A DNA stretch of 64,000 nt, from positions 44,424-108,423 of the forward strand of contig NZ_AUAF01000003.1 of the NCBI RefSeq assembly GCF_000428585.1, given 5' to 3'. A program made the position numbers and the translations under genes. Under the pieces are notes generated by a model, which had not been told where the DNA came from, searched no databases, and saw only the letters and a list, made by a program, of their open reading frames with translations. Source of the DNA: Zooshikella ganghwensis DSM 15267. GTDB taxonomy: Bacteria; Pseudomonadota; Gammaproteobacteria; Pseudomonadales; Zooshikellaceae. Positions 9,527 through 18,124 of this stretch are shown here, one piece after another. Each line of letters opens with the position of its first letter. The stretch's first letter is position 1.

Positions 9527-9870
9527 AGGGCAATCGCATATAAAAAGATTTTGTGATGATCAGAGATTGTACTCATGCAATGCTTGAATTCATTTGTTCA
9601 TCCCGCAGCAGAAGACCATCCTTGGTCTCTACTGCTAACGGTGCTCCTGGCACCTGCTTCACAAACCAATTCAAGAATTGCCAACCCTCTTTGTGCTATT
9701 TACCCCAATCTCGCTTAGGTCAGTAACAGTAATAGCTCAATATAAATTAAGGGTACTACAAAGGCTCGATAATGGCCGCTAAACTGTTTGCCGCAAGGAA
9801 GCAGCAACTATTCCGATATAAGGGGCCTGCAGGGAAGGATTCACGGTGTGTTCGCAGGGTATTATGTAAA
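9527..9870 (+). repeat. Dispersed repeat family, copy 2 (left end intact)
   Basis: Starts with AGGGCAATCGCATATAAAAA, the same terminal sequence as the copy at 11106, and then runs about 340 bases in parallel with it. It includes the GCCGCAAGGAAGC-type hairpin core and GCAGGGAAGGATTCACGG. The right terminal inverted repeat is absent; similarity ends near 9870, about 50 bases before pilW. Confidence 0.85.
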
Positions 9871-9917
9871 CTAAAACTGATAGTTTGCTCGATCAATTAA
9901 ATCATGATTAATCTTTT

Positions 9918-10919
9918 CTAGGTATTTCTAACTTTAATAAAAAAGTCAAAATCACGGGTAATGGTATTTCCTTGACGACTGACTTCATCTACCGTATTTA
10001 AACGTAAATGGATTCGTAGGGTGACGACCCTACTCATATCACCGACTAAGTCTGCAGTCACATAACGATTTGGCACCTGATCAACATTGGTATCCTCACC
10101 ATAAAGAAAAGTCATCTGTTCAACACCTCTAACCAACTCCTCAGCGGCATTCAAGCCTTCCTGGCGCCATAGCGAGGTTACAGTATTACCCTGATTATTT
10201 GGAAAAGCCGACTCAGCTAAGTAATAAATGGTTGACTCCATTTTATAAATCGCGGCATCTTCTCCATAAGGGATGCCATCATCCGTTAATTCTTTCTTAA
10301 CATTGCCAGGATCAATTGACCCACCCGTATTATGAATAATATTATATTCTGTACCACTTTTCATACTAGCAATATTTGTTATTTGAAATAAGGTCGCTTT
10401 AGTACAATCGCTGATTAAAACAATTTCTTCATTCTTCAAAGAAATGCTGGCTTCCACTTTAATGACTGAAGAGGTATTTGGCATCGCTTTTGTCACTCTG
10501 GCTCCGTCATCAGATACACGACGAATGACCAGAATATCTGCAGCTGTACTCGGTTTAAGATTCTGAAGTTGCGTATTAAGGGTTGGCGACCAGGTACCGT
10601 TTCTAAAAACATATCCCGAAAAAGTCGTTCCCATATCCATCAAATAATCTATATCTGAAGGTTTCAAGCGGTTGATAAAGTTACTAAATGTAACCTTTGA
10701 AAGACAACCCATATAGCCCGCCATTCTGAGGTCATGACTGATTAAATCAAAAGCTAGGCGAGCATTGTCTTGTAAGCGGGACAACCCATTCACAACACGA
10801 TATGTTTGCTGATTGGCACTAAAGATACTGATCATTCCCCCCATTAATACCAGTCCCAACAGCATGGAGACGAGCAGCTCAATGATGGTAAATCCTTTTA
10901 CATGATTAACAGAGTACAT
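9918..10919 (-). CDS. pilW: Type IV pilus minor pilin-like protein, PilW family
   Basis: A 333-residue protein with a type III prepilin leader: after HVKG, cleavage before FTIIELLVSMLLG, with the conserved Glu at +5 and a hydrophobic helix. The following segment SANQQTYRVVNGLSRLQDNARLAFDLISHDLRMAGY is typical of PilW. PilW is a minor pilin that helps prime pilus assembly in the inner membrane. Its usual partners (fimT, pilV, pilX, pilY1, pilE) are missing, so this copy is an orphan. It is bracketed by two direct copies of the dispersed repeat (9527-9870 and 11106-11476), which suggests it arrived or was rearranged with them. Confidence 0.88.
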   Translation of the reverse strand: MYSVNHVKGFTIIELLVSMLLGLVLMGGMISIFSANQQTYRVVNGLSRLQDNARLAFDLISHDLRMAGYMGCLSKVTFSNFINRLKPSDIDYLMDMGTTFSGYVFRNGTWSPTLNTQLQNLKPSTAADILVIRRVSDDGARVTKAMPNTSSVIKVEASISLKNEEIVLISDCTKATLFQITNIASMKSGTEYNIIHNTGGSIDPGNVKKELTDDGIPYGEDAAIYKMESTIYYLAESAFPNNQGNTVTSLWRQEGLNAAEELVRGVEQMTFLYGEDTNVDQVPNRYVTADLVGDMSRVVTLRIHLRLNTVDEVSRQGNTITRDFDFFIKVRNT

Positions 10920-11105
10920 AACTCAAGCGTCCTTTTTAGAGTCCTCCTGTCATAAAAGTGTATACCTGGGTACGCTTATCGAACAGTAAGTCATAAAAAC
11001 TTAATAAATCTACTTGTAGTGCTAATAAACATGTAACGCAAGAGCACACTATTTATCCGTTTATTTAACCAGAAAAATCATTAAAATTACTCTAGCTAAA
11101 AGAGC

Positions 11106-11476
11106 AGGACAATCGCATATAAAAAGAGCTTATGATGATCAGAGATTGTATTCATGCAATGCTTAAATTCATTTGTTCCTCCCGCAGCAGAAGACCATCC
11201 TTGGTCTCTAGTGCTAACGGTGCTCCTGGCACCTGTTTCACAAACAAATTCAAGTATTGCCAACCCTCTTTGTGCTTTACCCCAATCTCGCTTAAATTCA
11301 TAACAGTAGTAGCTCAATATATATTGAGGGCTTTACAAAGGCTGGATAATGGCCGCTGAACTGTTTGCCGCAAGGAAGCGGCAACCAAGCCTCCAGGGAA
11401 GGATTCACGGCGTGTTCAACGGGTATTATTTAGACTTTAGGCACAAGTTTAAGGGAAAATTATATGCGGTTGCCCT
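11106..11476 (+). mobile_element. MITE-like element, apparently complete copy of the dispersed repeat
   Basis: About 370 bases bounded by terminal inverted repeats: AGGACAATCGCATATAA at the left and its imperfect complement (TTATATGCGGTTGCCCT) at 11460-11476. No transposase frame is present. The interior holds the family core, including the short hairpin GCCGCAAGGAAGCGGC. GCTAAAA occurs just outside both ends (11095-11101 and 11478-11484), a possible target duplication that does not abut the left terminus exactly. This makes it a non-autonomous miniature transposable element; the parent transposase is unknown. Confidence 0.7.
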
Positions 11477-11497
11477 GGCTAAAAAGAATAAACACTG

Positions 11498-11779
11498 TTA
11501 CTCATTATGAATAAAGCTTTGCGCAATTTTCAATCCATAAGCATCAAACTTTGCGTAAACCAAGGGAGCATCATAATAATGATCAGGGTTTACTCTTATT
11601 ACCTTGTAACTAGCATTTAACTGACCATCTTTATTAAACTCCTGAAAAACAAACTGCTCTTTGACTTTTTCATTTACTGATATTTTATGATTTTTCAAGT
11701 GAAATTCGTGATCTTCAGGAATATCAAGTAAACGTTTAAACAACAATTCATTTACAGATGTCTCATCTAATAAAAACAT
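11498..11779 (-). CDS. Small protein of unknown function
   Basis: A 93-residue cytoplasmic-looking protein with a strong AAGGAGG site seven bases before the ATG. It is acidic and basic by turns, with no signal peptide, membrane segment or cysteine pair. The sequence (for example FVFQEFNKDGQLNASYKVIR and DAPLVYAKFDAYGLKIAQ) reads like a compact beta-rich fold, but I do not recognise the family. It ends about 20 bases from the MITE at 11106-11476. Confidence 0.65.
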   Translation of the reverse strand: MFLLDETSVNELLFKRLLDIPEDHEFHLKNHKISVNEKVKEQFVFQEFNKDGQLNASYKVIRVNPDHYYDAPLVYAKFDAYGLKIAQSFIHNE

Positions 11780-12206
11780 TACTAGCCTCCTTGTAATTTA
11801 TCAGCCTTGCAAATATACACAACAAAAAAGGTAAGTTATTTGGTAAGCATAAACAGAGCCAATTTGCTATCTAATAACTCAGCTTCTATTTCAACCACTG
11901 ATAACATCATGTAAATAAACCCTTCGGGAGAGTATTTACTTAAATAGTATATTTTTATGACATTCCATATAAAACAGTTCACACCTAACCTTGTAAAATA
12001 AATAGACAGCATATCATTCAACATATTATAAAACAAAATCGCCTCTAATTAAGTTGTTGAATAAATTACTAGCCAATTTTTTTTACATAGAGGAAAGCTC
12101 ATTCATTTCCGTTCTCATTAACTATTTGAATGAGCATACTTTTTTTAATCTGGAACAGTTCCTGCTCTTCAAGGGTTGTTTAAAAAGAACCTATAAGGAA
12201 CGTGCC

Positions 12207-13295
12207 ATGAAAACACCATTTAAAAAACTACCACTTGCCTTAATTGTCACGGCAGGGCTAACTCAGGCAGCAGAGTTATCACTCATGTTGCCAGACCCTT
12301 CATTACCTTATGCAATTCAGTATGATGATTTTGCATCCTTTTCATTGCCTGTTTTAAATTATTTTACTCAAGCTGATAATTCAGTTGCGCTTGTTCCCGG
12401 TCCCTTTGGAGCCACTATTCAACCCAGTGATCCCTGGTACATTAACTCAGCTCCCGGTGAGCTCGGGAAAGATGGTGAATATATTGTTATAGCCACAGGG
12501 ACTAATAATGCAGGAGTTAACAGCAACGCCGACATCAGTGACTTAATTGATCCTGCTTATACAACGCCTGATGGAGCACCTGCGAACACCGACAGTTTTA
12601 GTACTGTCACGTTTGATCCAGTCGTTGTTCCGGAGTCTCTTAATGGAGTAGCAGATCCAGGTGGTATCAGTGCAGAAGCCAACCTTAATGACTTAGAAGA
12701 CAGCTGGGATATTAATGTAGGCACGCTGCTGGATTATCTAGGCGAAGAAAACCAAATGGTGGTTATGTTTAACCATAATGAGTTAAACAGCGCTGAAGGA
12801 CCATTTGGTGCTCAAGCCTTGTTTGCCTGGGCAAAAGTATGGATTACCGATAATGATGGAAATGACTCAGGTCTTGGCTCGTTTTACTTACGTAATACTG
12901 AGCTGGGTGTTAATGATCCAATGCCCACAGACTGGATTTTGGCAGCGGGTGATGTGTGTCTAGACCCCACTACCTTTATCCCTGACCCAGGCTGTTTAGG
13001 AGCTGACCCTGAAGATGATGACATTCTCTTTAAACATAATTTAGGTGCTGATAATGCCGCTTATGCTGTGGTATCACCAACACTTGATGCGGCTATGCGC
13101 AGTTTAGCAAACCCTGAAAACTATACATTACACGCAGATATTCGTCTTTATGATGAAGATGATGGTTACGAGCAGGCATTTATAATGGCAGCTCCAAGAA
13201 TTGTACCTGATGAACCACCTCCTGTGCCAACTCCCGGTATTCTTGCATTATTTGGGTTAGGCTTGTTGTCTATGAGATGGACTCGTCGCAAGTAG
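12207..13295 (+). CDS. Secreted protein with VPTP-type PEP-CTERM tail
   Basis: A 362-residue protein. An open frame extends upstream to 12054, but the ATG at 12207 has AAGGA nearby and starts a proper signal peptide (MKTPFKKLPLALIVTAGLTQ, cleavage near AAE). The C-terminus is VPTPGILALFGLGLLSM followed by RWTRRK: a Pro-rich motif, a hydrophobic helix and basic residues, the PEP-CTERM arrangement with VPTP instead of VPEP. The body is acidic and contains two Cys in the segment VCLDPTTFIPDPGC. No catalytic domain is recognised. It is the third protein of this class in the window's first 13 kb. Confidence 0.78.
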   Translation: MKTPFKKLPLALIVTAGLTQAAELSLMLPDPSLPYAIQYDDFASFSLPVLNYFTQADNSVALVPGPFGATIQPSDPWYINSAPGELGKDGEYIVIATGTNNAGVNSNADISDLIDPAYTTPDGAPANTDSFSTVTFDPVVVPESLNGVADPGGISAEANLNDLEDSWDINVGTLLDYLGEENQMVVMFNHNELNSAEGPFGAQALFAWAKVWITDNDGNDSGLGSFYLRNTELGVNDPMPTDWILAAGDVCLDPTTFIPDPGCLGADPEDDDILFKHNLGADNAAYAVVSPTLDAAMRSLANPENYTLHADIRLYDEDDGYEQAFIMAAPRIVPDEPPPVPTPGILALFGLGLLSMRWTRRK

Positions 13296-13459
13296 CCAGT
13301 AAACGAAAGCTTAACAGTGAGTAAGGCATTATACCGACAATGAAGGGTATACATAGGCAGTATTTTCTCGCTGACGATTTTTTCGATATTAATCTATGCT
13401 AGGAGGTATCACTTACTTTACTTATAAAAGAAATCTTAACGTCAACTGTAGGATAGGCT

Positions 13460-14266
13460 ATGGCATTTCGGGGACTCATGCTCTGTTACATACTACTCTT
13501 ACCCTATTCGCTCGCTTTTGCTACATCGCCAAAGCCTGTCCTACAGCTACATTTGATGAGTTTTAACAATGACAATCATTTATACTTTCATGAGCTATTG
13601 ATATCTTCATTGAAAGCTATCAATCAATCGGTCTCAATTACCATTTACCCCGAAACTCCACAGACTCGCATCATTAAATACCTTAATGAGGGTAGAATCA
13701 GCTTACATTGGATGCTGCAAACACCTACCAGAGATGCACGCTATACTCCAATTAGAGTAAATTTGACAGGGGGGTTAATAGGTACTCGGCTCTTACTGAT
13801 CCCTAAGGGAAAAGCCTATATATATCAAAACATCAACTCGCTTGATGAATTTCGAAAGCTGCCAGTCGTCGGTGCTTTAGGAAAAAGTTGGTATGATGCT
13901 GAAGTATGGAAAGCAAATGCACTTAATTATATTCCATTGGAGGGTGATTGGCGCCAAGTCTATAAACCTTTAGCGCTTGGCAACCGAGGTGTTGATTATT
14001 TTCCCCGAGGCGTTAATGAAATTCTGAATGAGGCTGCTGAGCACCCAGACCTTATGATAGAACCCCGACTCGCACTCATTTACCACCGTGACTTCATTTT
14101 TTACCTTGCCAAGCCTTACATATCTTATAAAGACGTTATCGAAAAAGCCCTCAAAAAAGCAGAGCGATCTGGTCTTCAAGCAAAGCTACTCAATAAACAC
14201 TGGGGACATACTACCCGTACCTTAAAGCTGAACAGTCGTGTACACTTATACCTTGAAACGCCATAG
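13460..14266 (+). CDS. Periplasmic solute-binding-like protein
   Basis: A 268-residue protein with a signal peptide (hydrophobic residues 5-20, ending AFA). The rest resembles the periplasmic binding fold of SBP_bac_3-like proteins: TRIIKYLNEGRISLHWML, LLIPKGKAYIYQNINSLDEF, LPVVGALGKSWYDAEVW and a terminal lobe ending in a conserved KAERSGLQAKLLNKHWG helix. No permease or ATPase lies beside it, so it may be a sensor or orphan receptor rather than a transporter part. AGGATAG precedes the ATG. It is similar in kind to the frameshifted gene at 5868-6655 but not an obvious duplicate. Confidence 0.7.
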   Translation: MAFRGLMLCYILLLPYSLAFATSPKPVLQLHLMSFNNDNHLYFHELLISSLKAINQSVSITIYPETPQTRIIKYLNEGRISLHWMLQTPTRDARYTPIRVNLTGGLIGTRLLLIPKGKAYIYQNINSLDEFRKLPVVGALGKSWYDAEVWKANALNYIPLEGDWRQVYKPLALGNRGVDYFPRGVNEILNEAAEHPDLMIEPRLALIYHRDFIFYLAKPYISYKDVIEKALKKAERSGLQAKLLNKHWGHTTRTLKLNSRVHLYLETP

Positions 14267-14351
14267 CTATTACAGCACTAAAATAGAGTAAGCTTGCAGT
14301 AATCCATATAAACAGAGCGTAATGCAGCAAAACCAATAGGATAAATTCTCT

Positions 14352-15083
14352 ATGGCAGGTATGAAATACTCGTTGACCATACTCTTACTTTTGACAGCAT
14401 TTCCTCTCTCAGCCACTACCATTATAGAAGCAATAGGTAAAGCCTATGATTTAAAGTCAGGCCAGCCCGTTTATATTGAAACACATACCATTCAGATCAA
14501 TAAACCAACAAAAAACAATAAGCTTATTGTTGCTATGCCTCTTAGTGACCAAGTGACATATTCTTCACCTGATGGCAAAGTGTTTGCCACTAAGACCGTT
14601 GACTACGGAACGACACCACTTACACCAAAGGTTGTGTTTAATAACCTAAAATTTAATCAGCGTGAATCTGTCTTTATTCAGTCTAATAATGTTGTCATTC
14701 TTCATGAGGAAGATAGCCAACGCCAACAGCACCAATTACCACTTAAATCAGACCTAGTAATTGATGCTGGTTTTGATACATTCATTCGCAAACACTGGGC
14801 TAGTTTATTAGCGAATAAAACCCACCGTTTTGAGTTCTTATCCATCAGCGAAACATCAACGTACACTTTTAAGGTTAAAAAGTCGTATGAAGACACAAAC
14901 ACTGTAACATTCACAATGACTCTGGACTCATTTATTGGTGGACTTTTTATAGACCCAATTATCATTACCTATGAAAAAAAGGAACATAAATTACTCACTT
15001 ATCAAGGACTCACTAATATTCCTAAAGATAAAGATAGTAACTTCAGCGCAAAAATTATTTATACCTATAAGGAAAAACCTTGA
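14352..15083 (+). CDS. Exported protein of unknown function
   Basis: A 243-residue protein with a typical signal peptide (MAGMKYSLTILLLLTAFPLS, cleavage near ATT). The ATG at 14352 has AGGATAA about ten bases upstream; the ATG three codons later is possible. No transmembrane segment follows. The mature part is rich in beta-forming residues (FEFLSISETSTYTFKVKKSY, TVTFTMTLDSFIGGLF, KIIYTYKEKP at the end). It lies 85 bases after the binding-like gene in the same direction and may share its transcript. Family not recognised. Confidence 0.65.
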   Translation: MAGMKYSLTILLLLTAFPLSATTIIEAIGKAYDLKSGQPVYIETHTIQINKPTKNNKLIVAMPLSDQVTYSSPDGKVFATKTVDYGTTPLTPKVVFNNLKFNQRESVFIQSNNVVILHEEDSQRQQHQLPLKSDLVIDAGFDTFIRKHWASLLANKTHRFEFLSISETSTYTFKVKKSYEDTNTVTFTMTLDSFIGGLFIDPIIITYEKKEHKLLTYQGLTNIPKDKDSNFSAKIIYTYKEKP

Positions 15084-15121
15084 GGCGAGGCACAACAAAC
15101 ATGACCTGAGGGCACCTCGCC
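15073..15121 (-). terminator. Terminator for the leftward gene ending at 15135
   Basis: GGCGAGG (15084-15090) and CCTCGCC (15115-15121) form a seven-pair GC stem. On the minus strand it is followed by a TTTTT run (15073-15077). Confidence 0.6.
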
Positions 15122-15134
15122 CTGCACCAGGCTA

Positions 15135-15695
15135 TTAAAACACCCCATCTGTCAACTTTCTTGAAGGTGAGCCTTTATGGTCGTTAGGTAACTCCCGATA
15201 TTTTTCAAGTGCCTCTTCCGCATTATCAATTTCACATTGACCAACTCGACGCCACAAAGCATTTCCCCAACCAAAAGTTCGACCGAACTTCTCATCGGTA
15301 AGCCATTCTTGCCAATGACCACTGCCAATGGTTCTTTTCCCCGTCACAATTTGCCACTGTAGTGCATCATGTCCTGCATAAGGAATATTGTTATACCACC
15401 TAAAGTCACCATGCATAAAGATTTGGTCACCTTCTTGGGTTGCTCTGCCATTCCAATCAGGGTAAGTATCAGAAACCCACACATACTGTTGATGTGTACC
15501 CACATCACCTGTTGGATAAAAACAAATTCCTTGCGTAGCCCATTGATCATGTGTAGGGCTGGTATCATTGTAAAAGGTCACTAACCAACGATTTCCACCT
15601 TTGGATAAATCAGGATAATGTGGCGGCATAGCATAAACAGCTGTAGCCGTACAGACATATACCCAAGTTAATGTAAATAATGTTGCTTTATTCAT
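15135..15695 (-). CDS. Small secreted protein of unknown function
   Basis: A 186-residue protein with a strong GGGAGG site and a signal peptide ending VYA. The mature protein is very rich in Trp, Tyr, His and Gly (for example WLVTFYNDTSPTHDQWATQG, HGDFRWYNNIPYAGHDALQW, GSGHWQEWLTDEKFGRTFGW), with two cysteines. The pattern suggests a compact extracellular beta domain, perhaps carbohydrate-binding, but I do not recognise the family. Confidence 0.65.
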   Translation of the reverse strand: MNKATLFTLTWVYVCTATAVYAMPPHYPDLSKGGNRWLVTFYNDTSPTHDQWATQGICFYPTGDVGTHQQYVWVSDTYPDWNGRATQEGDQIFMHGDFRWYNNIPYAGHDALQWQIVTGKRTIGSGHWQEWLTDEKFGRTFGWGNALWRRVGQCEIDNAEEALEKYRELPNDHKGSPSRKLTDGVF

Positions 15696-15965
15696 TACAA
15701 CCTCCCTGCTAATTTGCTGATAAGCTAAATAAATTCTCCATTTCCTTTAGCCAAGCTTATAACTCACCTCTTGATTTTGATTACAGATAACTACGAACAG
15801 CTAATTAAATACTGCATTATTATCTATATAACAAAGTATCTCCTACTGTTAAAAATACTCTTTCTTACTAACATCACCGTTTAAATTGCAAAGCTGTATG
15901 GGATAATGGCACGCAAAAAATAGCTACCGACCATATACTTATAGCCTTTACAACTTACCTTTATG

Positions 15966-16182
15966 GTTCACAAACAAATTCAAACACTGTAAACCCTCTT
16001 CTTTTACCTTACCCAGTTACGATGAATGACACCTGTGGTATTTCCCTGTGGTAATGACCAGAGGAAGACAAATGCAGAATACCGCACAGCGAACTGCCTG
16101 TCGCAAAAATGCGGCAGCTATTCAGGCTTAAGGGGCCTCCAGGGAAGGATTTACGTCGTATTCGCTGTGGGTATACGTTAAT
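15966..16182 (+). repeat. Dispersed repeat family, diverged copy 3
   Basis: Begins with TTCACAAACAAATTCAA and ends with CTCCAGGGAAGGATTTACG plus GTATTCGCTGTGGGTATA, matching the middle and right parts of the family. The centre (about 16015-16085) is different. It lies in the 15696-16423 gap before sulA, where I see no other gene and no lexA. Confidence 0.7.
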
Positions 16183-16423
16183 TAAATGTGAATTAAGTAT
16201 CAAAATTACGCATTACTCAGCGATCTCAGATGTTTCTACACTTTTTTTATTATTTTTAGTGACAAATTATAAAGTCGAGAGGCATAGCAAAAAAATAAGA
16301 TATTTATCACCTTAATTTATCGACTAAGCAAAAAACATTATAAGAGTGAATTACTGCAAAGTTGAAATTATAGTTTGTTGGTATTATCCGGTTCGGGTTT
16401 TGGAAAAAAATGGAAGAATATTC

Positions 16424-16858
16424 ATGTCTATTCAGGTTGAAGCCCGACCTATTTTACAACGACAACATCATAAAAATAGCAAACGAGGTCGAGTAAGTGA
16501 GTTTGTTTTTTCAGGGCCTGAACAGCTTCTGGCATCAATTATACCCTCAATATTAGCGGATCTTAATAATGATAATACTAAGCGCTGGTTAACCATTGTT
16601 TGTCCACCCGAGCTTAAATCGCTCACTATACGTTGGTTGCAAGATTCTAAACTCAATCGGCAAACAACATTGTTTTTGACCGCAACTAGTGAGGTTTCAC
16701 TGTTACAGCTTACCTTGCAAGCCTTACAAATGGGAAAAAGCCATACCGTCGTCTGTTGGCTGGATTATATTGATGAGCATACTGTGGAATTACTAGAAGG
16801 GGCTGCACAACGTGGTAATAGTCAAGCCATTAATATTTTACAAAAAATTCTTGTCTAA
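16424..16858 (+). CDS. sulA: SOS cell-division inhibitor SulA-like protein
   Basis: A 144-residue protein. I start at the ATG at 16424, with GGAAG eight bases upstream, instead of the longer frame from 16346. The central segment LASIIPSILADLNNDNTKRW, followed by LTIVCPPELKSLTIRW and a QALQMGKSHTVVCWLD stretch, fits the SulA/RecA-like fold of the Pseudomonas type. SulA binds FtsZ and blocks septation during DNA damage. In Pseudomonas it sits directly after lexA and before the small protein, DUF6586 protein and topA found here. lexA is absent and I find no CTGT-N8-ACAG LexA box in the upstream 450 bases, which contain a repeat copy instead. Confidence 0.72.
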   Translation: MSIQVEARPILQRQHHKNSKRGRVSEFVFSGPEQLLASIIPSILADLNNDNTKRWLTIVCPPELKSLTIRWLQDSKLNRQTTLFLTATSEVSLLQLTLQALQMGKSHTVVCWLDYIDEHTVELLEGAAQRGNSQAINILQKILV

Positions 16859-16912
16859 CAATTAAGGATCACCCCTAGCCATTAGGATGCTATTCCATTA
16901 AAAATAAAAAGG

Positions 16913-16940
16913 TTTTTAGGTAAGACTTGATGCCTAAAAA
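16913..16940. terminator. Weak hairpin after sulA
   Basis: TTTTTAGG (16913-16920) and CCTAAAAA (16933-16940) form an AT-rich eight-pair stem between the convergent sulA and the small gene at 17033. No clear T-run follows, so it may or may not terminate. Confidence 0.35.
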
Positions 16941-17032
16941 GCTCGGATCATTACAGGAAGGAATCGCCACCAGCAGCTGCTAATGGCCTAAATACTGTGG
17001 ATATGCATTAACAACAGATGACAGAAAATGGG

Positions 17033-17269
17033 CTAATGCAAAACGTGGTCTTTTTCATCAGCTTCTAGCGTTGACTCAGACATGAGGCCTACCATTTGAA
17101 TTCCAGCACTCATCATTGCCTTTGCAACCTCAACGTGATTTTCTTGCAAAATTGCTTTTGCCTCTTCAGAAAAGCTGATTGTTACCAGTGGCTGCTCCTC
17201 TTCTGTGTCCGTTCGCTGTAACGCAATGTCTCCATCCGGTAACTCAATAATTTCCAAATAAGAAGGCAT
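17033..17269 (-). CDS. Small conserved acidic protein upstream of the topA region
   Basis: A 78-residue protein beginning MPSYLEIIELPDGDIALQRT, rich in Glu/Asp, with GAGAAG upstream of the ATG. It has the position and general look of the short protein encoded between sulA and the DUF6586 gene in Pseudomonas (PA3009, from memory). No function is assigned to that family. No signal peptide or membrane segment is present. Confidence 0.7.
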   Translation of the reverse strand: MPSYLEIIELPDGDIALQRTDTEEEQPLVTISFSEEAKAILQENHVEVAKAMMSAGIQMVGLMSESTLEADEKDHVLH

Positions 17270-17442
17270 GATTTCTTCTCAATAACAGTTAAACACTTTG
17301 GCCATTCTACCACTACAAGAGCAAGGCACAACCCGAAACTATAAACTTATCAGGGAACGCCTACCAACACAAACAGTATAATTAAATTATTACCGGCTAA
17401 AGACACCTAGAAAGTAGCGACTACTTGGTTATTTTTTAATAA

Positions 17443-18081
17443 TTAATATTCAATGAGCAGCATTCGCACTCGACTGATTTCCTCCAGTAAAGAAGTCAAC
17501 CATGTATTACCACATTGGAAGACCCTGTCCGTGATGCTTATATTATCACTTAATAACACGTCAACAGCCTCTGCAGAAGTAGCCTGTACATCAAGCTGTT
17601 TGACCGGAATCTGATTACTCAACACCTGATTTATATGCTGGTCACCTTCACCACCTATAACGCCCATCGGTAATGGCATGGAAAGGGATGAGCTGGCACT
17701 CGCCCCCACCAAAATTGGCCTAACGGCTCTCAACAGTTGAGCTAGCCAGGCATCAGGTTGACTGGCTAGCTCAAATAAATGTTGAATATCCATAGGCAAT
17801 GACGAGACTTCCGTTATATCCTGAGGATTAAGTAGCTGCACAGCCTCACAATGACACTGGTAATGCACATTTAGCTCATTCACCCAGCCAATAACAGCCT
17901 GCCATAACAACAGGACAAAAGCATCTGCGAAAAAATGTTGAGAAGATGTACTCTGGTCACACTCAACATTATCCTCAGTCTGCTGCTGCCAATGCTGCAT
18001 TAGCTGTAATGCCCGCTGAGTACGCACATCAACATAGCGCTGACATGCTTTTAATTGAGTTGATTCAGTTAATCCGGACAT
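17443..18081 (-). CDS. DUF6586-like protein
   Basis: A 212-residue, mostly helical cytoplasmic protein. It starts with a helix (LKACQRYVDVRTQRALQLM), followed by FADAFVLLLWQAVIGWVNEL and a C-terminal helix SWLTSLLEEISRVRMLLIEY-like end. Its place directly downstream of topA on the same strand matches the DUF6586 gene of Pseudomonas (PA3010, from memory). Forty-odd bases separate it from topA, so co-transcription is likely. Function unknown. Confidence 0.6.
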   Translation of the reverse strand: MSGLTESTQLKACQRYVDVRTQRALQLMQHWQQQTEDNVECDQSTSSQHFFADAFVLLLWQAVIGWVNELNVHYQCHCEAVQLLNPQDITEVSSLPMDIQHLFELASQPDAWLAQLLRAVRPILVGASASSSLSMPLPMGVIGGEGDQHINQVLSNQIPVKQLDVQATSAEAVDVLLSDNISITDRVFQCGNTWLTSLLEEISRVRMLLIEY

Positions 18082-18124
18082 AATCTATACAACAGCAAAT
18101 GTACACCCTGCATTTAGCGATCAA

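Noticed and set aside
11096..11317. A 73-codon leftward open frame
   Set aside because: It falls within the MITE and is open only by chance in this copy; related copies break it.
11836..12036. A 66-codon leftward frame starting at TTG
   Set aside because: No ribosome site at the TTG or at the internal ATG at 12024, and no recognisable domain. A real gene cannot be excluded.
16250..16423. Search for a LexA operator upstream of sulA
   Set aside because: No stretch matches CTGT-N8-ACAG; partial matches such as CTGCAAAG lack the second half-site.
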